Source: Verrucomicrobia bacterium UBA1200
GTDB taxonomy: Bacteria > Verrucomicrobiota > Kiritimatiellia > RFP12 > UBA1067
Length of the DNA: 64,000 bases
Assembly (NCBI GenBank): GCA_002309765.1
Contig: DBXY01000052.1
Coordinates: forward strand, 98,094 to 162,093
Direction: 5' to 3'
This document shows, piece by piece, positions 1 through 8,800 of this stretch (position 1 is its first letter; every line of letters starts with the position of its first letter). The translations under genes and the position numbers were made by a program. Below the pieces are notes generated by a model, which had not been told where the DNA came from, did no database searches, and saw only the letters and a list, made by a program, of their open reading frames with translations.

Positions 1-1
1 T

Positions 2-1459
2 CTCGCCACGCATCCGGTAGCGGGAATGGATAGTTATGCCAACTTCTGCCGTCTCGTGGCGCAACCGGCGGCGCAGGGCGCGGTTGACGCCGTCGTGCAA
101 CCCGACCACAAAGCCCGGAAGATCCGCTTCTGGGGCGCGTTGGAACACCTCGCGCTCTTCAAGACGTGGGGACTGGACGCGGAAGAATTCGATCCCGAAG
201 CTGCCGCGCAAGGGGTTTATCCCGATGTCATCTTCTGCCATCTCGAACCGAACTATTCGCAAGGAGCCGTCGATCGGATTCTGGATGCTGTTCGTCACGG
301 CACGCACTTCGTAACTTTGCAGAATACAGACCGTTGGAGCGAAGTGATTGCGAAGCGGCTCGGACACACCTACGGCGGCGTGTTGACCGCGCCCGCGCAG
401 GAGCGCGGCGGCGTACTCTTCACCAACTGCCCAAAACTTTTCGCCGGTTTCCCGGAGGGACGGCTGGACGCACCGCTTTTCGGTTTTGTCGGACAGTCAC
501 GTCACGGAATGTACCTTTCCGGCGACCGCTGTCTGCTGGGCGTGGCCGACACGCACAAATGCCGTATCGCGACGTCGATCGCGCAATACGCTTACGGAAA
601 AGGCGCGGTCACTCTTGTCGGACCGTGCGTTAATCCCCATTCCAAGAAAGATATGAACGATCCCGCCTATAAGCGGCTTTTGCTGAATCTGGTGACATTG
701 TTGCCCGCCGTAGTTAGCGAAAAGCCTTATGATGTGCTGCTCTATACGCGCTGGAAGTGGCATCGCGATCCCAAGACCGGGGTCGTCGGTTCAAAAGGCT
801 CGTTCCATCACTTCTCCACCGAGACCGGCGCGGGAAATATGGCGGCATATTTCACGGCCAAGGGCCGCACGGTAAAAGTAACGGACGATCCCGAAATCTT
901 CCGCACCGAAGGCTTTCGGAAATGCCCCTGCGTGGTCTTCGCCTGCGCCAACGAGGAACAGTTTGAGACCGAAACCCAGCGCGAAGCCTTCTATGCGTGG
1001 GCGAAAGCGGGCGGCGGAACGCTCGTCCTGCACTCCGCGAGCAATTGCGAAGTCGGTAACGCGGCATGGCGGGAATTTCTGGGCGGGACCTTCCTCTTCC
1101 ACTACCCCAAGCATTTCCCCGTGCCGTTCGCCGAAGCAGACCGCACCCATCCCGCGATTGCGTGTCTGCCGAAGGATTACGTTTGGCCGTCCGAGGAGAT
1201 TTATGTAAACGACATGGTACCCGGTGCCGTTACCCCGGTGCTCACATTCCGGGCTGACACCATGCCGGAGGAGATGCGGGATTGGCTCAAGGCACGCGGG
1301 CACACCGCAGTAAACGGACGCCACATTTTGGAATGGACAAAGGATTACGGCAAGGGCCGCGTTTATTATTCCGCGCTTGGACACGATGCTTCCGGTTTCG
1401 CCAGACCGGAATTTCTCGAACATCTCTACCAAGCCGCGCTTTGGACGACGGGACAGTAA
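2..1459 (+). CDS. ThuA-domain protein, 5' end probably outside the window
   Basis: The C-terminal half (from about residue 235 of the ATG-initiated form) resembles ThuA/trehalose-utilisation domains, a class I glutamine-amidotransferase-like fold. Typical elements are the segment FACANEEQFETETQ, the GGGTLVLHSAS stretch, and the closing GRVYYSALGHD. The N-terminal half looks like a second amidotransferase-like alpha/beta domain (DVIFCHLEPNYS, then HFVTLQNTDRW). I cannot assign a substrate; ThuA-like proteins in related bacteria usually sit beside sugar-degradation genes. The first ATG is at 26, but the same frame stays open to the left edge and reads LATHPVAG before it with no stop. I therefore think the gene starts further left and that residues are missing. 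It converges on the RlmD-like gene with 34 bp between them and no clear terminator. Confidence 0.7.
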   Translation, partial: LATHPVAGMDSYANFCRLVAQPAAQGAVDAVVQPDHKARKIRFWGALEHLALFKTWGLDAEEFDPEAAAQGVYPDVIFCHLEPNYSQGAVDRILDAVRHGTHFVTLQNTDRWSEVIAKRLGHTYGGVLTAPAQERGGVLFTNCPKLFAGFPEGRLDAPLFGFVGQSRHGMYLSGDRCLLGVADTHKCRIATSIAQYAYGKGAVTLVGPCVNPHSKKDMNDPAYKRLLLNLVTLLPAVVSEKPYDVLLYTRWKWHRDPKTGVVGSKGSFHHFSTETGAGNMAAYFTAKGRTVKVTDDPEIFRTEGFRKCPCVVFACANEEQFETETQREAFYAWAKAGGGTLVLHSASNCEVGNAAWREFLGGTFLFHYPKHFPVPFAEADRTHPAIACLPKDYVWPSEEIYVNDMVPGAVTPVLTFRADTMPEEMRDWLKARGHTAVNGRHILEWTKDYGKGRVYYSALGHDASGFARPEFLEHLYQAALWTTGQ

Positions 1460-1493
1460 TAAAACTCCGCCCAACGCCGCGCCGGCCCGCATG

Positions 1494-2699
1494 CTACAGT
1501 GACATTTCGAGGAGCGTCTCGAATCTGGCGGTGCGCGGGAAAAGATCAAACAGCTGGGCGCGGCGGAGGCGGTAGCCGCCTTCAAGAATTATCTTCAAAT
1601 CGCGGGCCAAGGTGGCAGGGTCGCAGGATACGCAAAAGATTCTCGGCACGCCGCTGTCACGCAATTGTTGCGCCACGTTTGCCGCCATGCCGCCGCGTGG
1701 CGGGTCAACGATAACGGTGGTTTGGTCCCGATGCGCCAGAATCCCGTTTAAATCAAAATGTTCCGCGCCCAATTCCAGGCAACGGAAATCTGCCGGCGAA
1801 TTCCACGCCTTGGAATTTTTCTGAGCGGCGGCAACCGCCGCCCGCCCCGACTCCACACCCGCCAAACGAGTGCCGCCGTTAACGAGGCAGGACAGACCCA
1901 ACGCCCCCACGCCGCAATAAAGGTCAACGATCTCCCCTGCCCCGGAGAATGACGAAAACCACTCCGTCAAAGTCCGAATAAGCAACGAAGCGGCAACGGG
2001 GTTTACCTGAAAGAAACCATCCGCCGGAACTTGGAGCGGTCCGAACGGGGTACGCTCGGTGAGCATTCGGGGTAAAGTGGAATGTCGCATGGCGGCACTG
2101 TACCATCCCGCGCCGTCGGATTCGGTGCAACGGAACACCACATCCGCGCCGGGACGAAAACGCCGCACGGTAGGCGAATGCAACAACCTGGACAACTCGA
2201 TGTTTATTGCCGGGTCGGAGAGCGGGCAGCTGGAGGTCGGCAAAATCTGGTGAGAGCGTTCCCGCATATAACCGAGCGCGATCCGTCCGTCGCGATTACG
2301 GCCGCAATGCAAAGTGAGCTTATTGCGGTAATTAAGGTGGCGGGGCGACGCGACCGGCGGAAGCATGTCCAATCCGTCATATCCCGGCAACCTCGCCAAC
2401 GCCTCTTGGAGCTGAGCCTGCTTGACGGCCAATTCCGCGGGATAGGCAAGATCGGCGTAAACGCAACCGGGAACCGGTGAACCGGAGGAAAGTCTGCAAT
2501 CCGAACCGTCAATCCGGTCGCGGCTCGACGCGAGCAACTTCACAATACGCCCGCGCATAAAAGAACGCTTGCGCTGCACGATTTCAATCTGGACGGTTTC
2601 TCCGGGAAAGGCTCCGGGAACGAACACCACCGCGTTATCGAGACGCGCCAAGCCGTCACCACCGTAAACGCACTTCTCAATGGTAACCGTTTCCGTCAC
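1494..2699 (-). CDS. rlmD: 23S rRNA (uracil-5-)-methyltransferase, RlmD/RumA family
   Basis: Predicted SAM-dependent enzyme that makes 5-methyluridine in 23S rRNA (RlmD/RlmC/TrmA family). Residues 1-55 form a TRAM RNA-binding domain. The methyltransferase core shows DLYCGVGALGLS (SAM site), VDPPRGG, and FCVSCDPATLARD with the nucleophilic Cys at 359. The closing FPRTARFETL carries the general base Glu at 394, although the His usually found just before it is absent. The [4Fe-4S] ligand set looks incomplete: Cys68, Cys79 and Cys158 fit, but the first Cys of the usual CGGC element is replaced (VPGC). The start is GTG, and it overlaps the miaB stop as GTGA, with GAGG about 7 bases upstream. Position in the family (RlmD, RlmC or TrmA) is not certain from sequence alone. 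Confidence 0.85.
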   Translation of the reverse strand: MTETVTIEKCVYGGDGLARLDNAVVFVPGAFPGETVQIEIVQRKRSFMRGRIVKLLASSRDRIDGSDCRLSSGSPVPGCVYADLAYPAELAVKQAQLQEALARLPGYDGLDMLPPVASPRHLNYRNKLTLHCGRNRDGRIALGYMRERSHQILPTSSCPLSDPAINIELSRLLHSPTVRRFRPGADVVFRCTESDGAGWYSAAMRHSTLPRMLTERTPFGPLQVPADGFFQVNPVAASLLIRTLTEWFSSFSGAGEIVDLYCGVGALGLSCLVNGGTRLAGVESGRAAVAAAQKNSKAWNSPADFRCLELGAEHFDLNGILAHRDQTTVIVDPPRGGMAANVAQQLRDSGVPRIFCVSCDPATLARDLKIILEGGYRLRRAQLFDLFPRTARFETLLEMSL

Positions 2700-4048
2700 T
2701 GCACCACCTCGCCGTAAAGCGTCTGTGGGGCGGCACGGGTTATGCGGACGGGGACGATAGCTCCGGCGCGAATGCCCGGCACCGGTTCAAACACCACGAT
2801 TTTGTTACCATCCGAGCGACCGGCCCAACGTTTGGCGTTGCGCAAACTGCGCCCCTCCGCCAACACCTGCTGGACCGTACCGACCAGTAATTCGTTGTTT
2901 CGGACCCCGCGCAAATCCTGATCGGACAGCAACACCTGATTGCGCCGCATCTTCTCCGTTTCCGAAACATCGTCCTCCATTGCGGCGGCCGGGGTACCCG
3001 GACGAGGCGAATACTTAAAAATAAAGGCGTTGTCAAACCCGGCGGCATCCATCAAACTGCGGGTTTGCTCGAAATCCTCAACCGTCTCGCCGGGGAAGCC
3101 GACAATCACATCGGTAGTGAGCGCAAAATCCGGCATCGCCGAACGTAACCTGCCAACCGCGTCAAGGTACTGCTCGCGGGTATAACCGCGGCGCATGGCC
3201 TTCAAAATGCGGTCGGAACCAGACTGCACCGGCAGATGCAGGTGGTGGCAGATTTGGGGGATGGTGGACATCGCCCGCACCAATTCGGCGGTACAGCCGG
3301 AGGGGTGGCCGGAGGTGAAACGCACGCGCAAAATGCCGGGCAAGGCGGCAACCGCCTCCAAAAGCCGCGCAAATGGCTCGCGGTAACCGCCGGGTGACGG
3401 CGGGTCAATCGCGTCATCCCACACCGGGTTCATTCGGCCGTAGTTCATCACGCTCTGACCCAGCAGGGTAACCTCGCAAACGCCGTGTCGGGTTAGCGCG
3501 GCGATTTCAGCTACAATCTCGCGCGCCGGTCTGCTGTATTCGCATCCACGCACATCGGGAACAATACAGTAGGCGCAACGGCGGTTGCAGCCCAACAAGA
3601 TGGTGACAAAAGCCGAGAAACCTCCGTCCTCGGTATGCGCTTCCGGAACGTCCGGCACTTCGTTGGGATCGGAGAATTCGCTGATTCCGCGTTCGCCGGC
3701 TATTACCCGCTCCACCAGCCGCGGGATCGCCCCGGCCCGGCGGGTTCCGACCGAAAAATCCAGCGTCGGGACCCGTTTGAAGATTTCATTCCCCAACCGT
3801 TGCGCCATGCATCCCATCAATCCCACCAAACGTCCGGGATGGTCGCGGCGCGAAGCGCAAAGCAAACCGAGTTTGCCCAGTGCCTTGTCCTCGGCCTTGG
3901 CCCGCACGCTGCAAGAATTGACGATCACCAAATCGGCGTCCTGTTCGGATTCCGCCGCGACATACCCGGCGGCGGAAAGCACTGCGGACACCGCTTCGGA
4001 ATCGCGGACGTTCATTTGGCAGCCGTAAGTGTGGAGAAAAAACTTCAT
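2696..4048 (-). CDS. miaB: tRNA-2-methylthio-N6-dimethylallyladenosine synthase MiaB
   Basis: Radical-SAM methylthiotransferase that adds a methylthio group to i6A37 of tRNAs reading UNN codons. The N-terminal UPF0004 domain has its three cluster Cys at 10, 46 and 80 (HTYGCQMN, NSCSVR, LMGCMAQ). The radical-SAM motif CNRRCAYC lies at 154-161, followed by IVPDVRGCEYSRP. LPVQSGSDRILKAMRRGYT and FPGETVEDFEQT are typical MiaB signatures. A TRAM domain occupies roughly the last 65 residues. At 450 residues it is full length. It follows the phosphoesterase stop by only 12 bases and overlaps the RlmD-like gene by four, so the three genes probably share one transcript, the two RNA-modification enzymes being translationally coupled. 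Confidence 0.95.
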   Translation of the reverse strand: MKFFLHTYGCQMNVRDSEAVSAVLSAAGYVAAESEQDADLVIVNSCSVRAKAEDKALGKLGLLCASRRDHPGRLVGLMGCMAQRLGNEIFKRVPTLDFSVGTRRAGAIPRLVERVIAGERGISEFSDPNEVPDVPEAHTEDGGFSAFVTILLGCNRRCAYCIVPDVRGCEYSRPAREIVAEIAALTRHGVCEVTLLGQSVMNYGRMNPVWDDAIDPPSPGGYREPFARLLEAVAALPGILRVRFTSGHPSGCTAELVRAMSTIPQICHHLHLPVQSGSDRILKAMRRGYTREQYLDAVGRLRSAMPDFALTTDVIVGFPGETVEDFEQTRSLMDAAGFDNAFIFKYSPRPGTPAAAMEDDVSETEKMRRNQVLLSDQDLRGVRNNELLVGTVQQVLAEGRSLRNAKRWAGRSDGNKIVVFEPVPGIRAGAIVPVRITRAAPQTLYGEVVQ

Positions 4049-4060
4049 ATTTGTCAGCGG

Positions 4061-5560
4061 TTACCCTTGGCGGGTGATTTTTTGCGACACCAGCGGTTTT
4101 CCCGCGTTCCAGAAGGAATCCAGCGGCACCACCTCAAAGTGGAACGGCTGGTCGGACGGCGTAATGTCGGCGGCGATCACGCATGTGTCGCCCAACCTCG
4201 CTTTGGGAGATTCAAGAGAGTGGTTATAACCGGTCGCTATAACGTATTTGCTCTTTTTCTCGCCCTTATCTGGAATGATGTTGATTTCATATTCGTGCGG
4301 GCGGGCGCCTTTTACCGCTATTGCCGACGGGAACGCCAGCTTGAACGCGTCCTTCTTGGCCTTGGGGACTCCGGCGCCGCCACGGTTGGTGGCTTTGATC
4401 CGCGTCACGTAAAGCTTTGCGTCCGCCGGAAATTCCGGAGCGCGAAACTGTTGTTTGCGGACAGCGAACGCATACGGTTTGGATTCGGCGGCGGGAAGCG
4501 GCATCACCCAATCGTCGCCCACGAACAGATTGGTAAGAAACTCGCGCCTGGTGAAGGTGATATGGTCGGAGTAAACGCTCACCAGCATACCTTGGCGACA
4601 GTCTGTTGGATCGGCGTTCGGCATCATCTTAAACGGATCGATTTGGTCGCGATTGCTGGCCGCGCCGGTATTCTCGTATCCGCACGGCGGGCGGGAGTCG
4701 TAAGTGCGCCCGCTATAACGAAGCGAACTGGTTCCGATAGAGGTGAAAGTGTCCTGCCAAATCGAACGTTCATCGGTCAGCGAATAGTGGGAATGTCCGG
4801 AAAAGGCGATGGCATTGGGAAACGCGCTGAGGGTTTTGGTGACCACGCCGCTGTCATGGCCCCAAGCCCAAGGACCGTAACAAGTGTCTTTCGGATGGGG
4901 ATGCTGGGTATAGAAAAACGGCAGCGCGGGATCGAGTTTCTTCCCGTTGGCGGACATAAAATCTTCGATACGGTCAAAAGAGCATTTTTCCCTCCTGCCG
5001 TACCCGTCCCAATGGTGCCCAATAAAGGAATAACCCTTAATCTGCTTCAGATAAATCGGAGCGTACTCTTCTTGGAAAATGCGTTCCCAGTTGCCCTTGT
5101 AATCAGTACTGAGAACATGTTTCGGGCGTTCAGCGTCATTCGGAAAACGTTTCTTGGCGTACCCGCCGTATCCGGCGCCTTCCCAATCGTGGTTGCCGTA
5201 AATGAATACCTTTTCGACGGTACGCCCGTCCGGCGCCTTGTTGTTGGGGAACACTTTAAACCAAGCGTCGGCGACCTTTTGCAATTGCTCGACCATGCCA
5301 TTGTCAGCCATGTCGCCGGCAATCATCACCGCATCTACCTTCTGGTCGCGGAACCACTCAAGGGTATGAACAAATGTTTTAGTGTCGCCCTGGCGTCCGG
5401 TGTCGCCGGGCGTTTCCATAATGTGGATGTCGGACACCACCCCGAACTTAAGCTTGGGGGCGCCGGAAAACAACCCGCCCGGGGCGCGGAAAACACGGCA
5501 TCCTGAAAACGCGGTGAACGACAGTGCGCTACCGATAAAGAAACGGCGTGACAAATCCAT
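4061..5560 (-). CDS. Tat-exported calcineurin-like metallophosphoesterase
   Basis: Binuclear-metal phosphoesterase of the calcineurin superfamily. The metal-binding blocks are in order: VVSDIHIME (DxH), MIAGDMADNG (GD), IYGNHDW (GNHD), YTQHPHP (H) and FSGHSHYS (GHxH). The start at 5560 is chosen because GCAAGGAG sits 7-8 bases upstream and it gives an N-terminus of MDLSRRFFIG followed by a hydrophobic stretch and FSGC. That is a twin-arginine signal with a plausible lipobox Cys, so a periplasmic, possibly lipid-anchored enzyme. A longer reading to 5626 adds 22 residues without signal-like character. The C-terminal third (about 300-500) has no recognised domain. The substrate is unknown. It is probably the first gene of the operon with miaB and rlmD, with a clear promoter upstream. 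Confidence 0.85.
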   Translation of the reverse strand: MDLSRRFFIGSALSFTAFSGCRVFRAPGGLFSGAPKLKFGVVSDIHIMETPGDTGRQGDTKTFVHTLEWFRDQKVDAVMIAGDMADNGMVEQLQKVADAWFKVFPNNKAPDGRTVEKVFIYGNHDWEGAGYGGYAKKRFPNDAERPKHVLSTDYKGNWERIFQEEYAPIYLKQIKGYSFIGHHWDGYGRREKCSFDRIEDFMSANGKKLDPALPFFYTQHPHPKDTCYGPWAWGHDSGVVTKTLSAFPNAIAFSGHSHYSLTDERSIWQDTFTSIGTSSLRYSGRTYDSRPPCGYENTGAASNRDQIDPFKMMPNADPTDCRQGMLVSVYSDHITFTRREFLTNLFVGDDWVMPLPAAESKPYAFAVRKQQFRAPEFPADAKLYVTRIKATNRGGAGVPKAKKDAFKLAFPSAIAVKGARPHEYEINIIPDKGEKKSKYVIATGYNHSLESPKARLGDTCVIAADITPSDQPFHFEVVPLDSFWNAGKPLVSQKITRQG

Positions 5561-5646
5561 TGCGAACTCCTTGCTTACTGGGTAGAAACGGTTATGACGT
5601 CTTGGGCTTACACCGCTCGCTGGCATACCGTTTAAAACTGTCGGTG

Positions 5647-5675
5647 ATTCTAGCAGTTTACCCCAATGCGGTCAA
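5647..5675 (-). promoter_or_regulatory. Sigma-70-type promoter for the phosphoesterase-miaB-rlmD operon
   Basis: On the minus strand TTGACC (5675-5670) and TAGAAT (5652-5647) are separated by exactly 17 bp. Transcription would begin near 5640, leaving about 80 bases of leader before the ATG at 5560. It diverges from the promoter of giant protein 1. Confidence 0.6.
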
Positions 5676-5718
5676 GGGCATTTTTCGTCAATCCAGATTA
5701 CGCTGTTCGTTTTCCCGC

Positions 5719-5747
5719 TTGAACCCGAAGACCGAAATTAGTATCAT
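5719..5747 (+). promoter_or_regulatory. Sigma-70-type promoter for giant protein 1
   Basis: TTGAAC (5719-5724) and TATCAT (5742-5747) are 17 bp apart. The predicted start of transcription is near 5754, about 98 bases before the ATG at 5852. Together with the opposing promoter it fills the 291-bp intergenic stretch, in which I see no gene. Confidence 0.55.
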
Positions 5748-5851
5748 ATTTCCGTTTTTCTATCGGGGATGCCGCAGCCTCGAAACGAAAGGCACGGCAA
5801 ATCAATTGCAAAGTGCCGCCGCAGTTACCAACCAACGAAAGGGACCAATCC

Positions 5852-8800
5852 ATGACCGCAGGAAAAATGTTCAACAAAAAGCCGTTTGCAAGGACTGATG
5901 AATGGGGATTTGTTGCGATTATCATAATATGCATGGCGATGATACCTTTAGCGATGTTAGCGGATGGCGTTAAGCGTTCGATGTCGCTTGTGGTAATGGT
6001 GGACGGTCTTCGTTCCGACGCGATCGAATCGGGACACATGCCCAACCTTGAAAAACTGCGCGCCGGAAAATGGCAGAGTGGCTACAAGGCCGCATGGTCG
6101 GTGACGGGGCAGATCACCCCGGGCTCTGCGCCGTCCTCCGGGCCGAACCACGTCTCTATCGCGACGGGATTCAATCCAGCAACGCACGGTGTGACATCAA
6201 ACACCATACTTGAAAACGGAACGCCGTCCGCTATGCCGACCTGGCTCAAGCGCGTTATTGACGCGAAACCGGGAACGACAGCGCTCTTCGTCTATTCCTG
6301 GAGCCCTGACGGTAATATCGCCCCGAGCGAAGGTATCGAGTCCATGGGCGACTCGGACAACGAGAACGCCTCCGCGCTCGCGTCGCGCCTCGCTGCCGCG
6401 AACGCGCCGGACGCGACCTTGTACTTCATCGACGCGGTCGACCACGCTGGTCACGCTGGGCAATACTATTCTTACACCGACGGATATCTCGCCGCCGTAT
6501 CGACGGTTGACGGCTACATCGGCGCGTGCCTCAACGCGATTGCGTCCCGTCCTACCTTCGCGGACGAGGATTGGCTTATCGCCGTCACTTCCGACCACGG
6601 CGGATACGGCACATACCATGGACAGATTACCGTGGGCGGCCACGCCCAGACTATTCCGATTGTCATCGCCGGGACGAACATAACGCAGGGCCGCATCCCC
6701 GGCACGCCGTACAACTTCGACGTGGCAGCGTCCGCGCTACACCATTTCGGAATCACGGTTGCCGGGCTTCAGGCCTCGCTGCGCGACGGCGCGGCAGAGA
6801 CGGTACGGACACTCAATGACGGTCTATCCGTATATCTCTCGTTCAACGAATCGATGACCGACAACGCGGTCGTTGGCAGTTCCGTCACGCCGGAAATCGT
6901 CGGTTCGCCAACCCTGGTAGCGAACGGAATGCACGGTAAAAGCATGAGCATCTCCACGAACAACGTCTTGAAGCTCGCCGGTTCAGAATCGCTTTCGTTC
7001 GAGGATTCCAACCGCAGTTTCGCGGCGGTTGTCTGGGCAAAGTTCGCCGACAGGGGCGACGCCGGTGGCGATCCCGTCATCTTCGGCAACAAGTCTTGGT
7101 CTGGCAATGTAAAGGGGATGATTCTCACGTCGAGAAAAAAGGCGGGATGGACCTCCCCCGCATCAGGCGCGGGAGTAGGCTTCAACATTGGTTCCGGTTC
7201 AGGGCGCATGGATATCTATCCGATGCCGACCGAGGGTGCCTCGGCGTGGACCTTCTACGCCGTCACGTATTCCGAGAACGGTACTTACACACTCTACCAG
7301 GGGCGTAGCGACGGGACACTCTATTGGGCGTCCGGGCAGTTCCCCGCCGCCACGCTGGCGTCGGGTATGCCGTTCTACATTGGGCAAGACGGAACTGGCA
7401 ATTATTCAAAGCACTTCGTCGGCGAGGTTGATGACTTCGCGCTTTGGACGCGCGGGCTTTCGCATGACGACATCCGCCGCATCTACGAGTGCGGAAGGGC
7501 AGGCATGGAATTGGGCGACCTGCTTAAGATCGAAGCGAACGACGCGCCCACAATGGAAGTCTCGGTTGCCAACGGCGAGTACACGCTGGAATTCGGCGGA
7601 CGTCGCACAATGACGCACGAACTCTACATTGCCTACGGGGCTGATGATGAGGGCGGGAACAAGCACGCATGGGAATCGTTCGACAAAATCGCCGACATTC
7701 CAATGGGCACGACGACGCACTCATACACCGTGCCGAATGCGCTGAAAGCCGCGAACGCAAAGTTCCGCTTCTTCCTCATGCAGACGGGCAGCCTTCCATA
7801 CGCAAAGGAGGTCGAATACGCCCATTCGGACGGTAACGCCTGGTTTGACACCGGCATCGCGCCGCGGCGCGACCTCGTCGCGGAGTTTGATGTGCGACTA
7901 ACCGCCGACAACACGGAATGGGGTACTGGTAAGACCGACACGCAGACCGCAATCTACGAAAACATATTCGGCGCGTTCTGCGGCACGGACAAACGAGGGA
8001 ACTACGGCATGTGCCGTTATCGTAGATCGGGTAACAGCAACCACAACAAGTGGGATCGCGAATTAAACACCGGAAACAACTACCAGTTCGTCGGCAGCTG
8101 CGTTAACGACACCGACTACCACGTCATGTTCTCCACGACGGATCTCGTCATCAACGGCACATCTTACGGCAGCGGAATCACCGCCGCAAACTTCATCGAA
8201 GGCGGATACGGCATTACGCTTTACCGCAACTTGAAGAACGGCGCGATCTATGACGACACGATGATCGGCTATTTCAAAACCTTCTTGCTCTACACCCCAA
8301 AACGCAAGGTGCGCGACTACATGCCCGTTGTCGATGCCGACGGCACGGTGGGAATGTTCGATGCGGTAACGGGGCAATTCCAGACGAGCGAGGACACCGC
8401 GCTCACTGCAGGTTCGGACTGCGATGCCGCGCGCAAGGGATGGGTGCGCTGCGTCTCCGAAAAGGTTTATACTGCGAGCGACACTATTCCTGTCACCGCC
8501 ACCTACACGGGTTTGGGGAGCGATCCGCTCGACTTCACCGATTCCGCGAACTGGGTTTGCGAGAATGCATACGGCGTCATGCTCGATGGCGCCGTGCCAA
8601 CCATCGATACGGCGGTGACGGTAGCGGGCGAGACGGCGTTCGCAGTGCCAAGCGGTGCGGCAACGCCAGTCTGCGCTAGCATCAGATTCAACAACGCCAC
8701 GCCAACGAACGCGATGGATTGGAGCGGACTTGATTTCACCAAAGTGACGGTAAACTCCGTGATTGATCTCAAAGGGCATACCCTTTATCTCGCCGATGAA

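Noticed and set aside
3635..5506. 623-codon plus-strand open frame
   Set aside because: Antisense to miaB and the metallophosphoesterase, both recognised families with ribosome sites. Long antisense frames are usual in GC-rich genes, and the product looks like no family.
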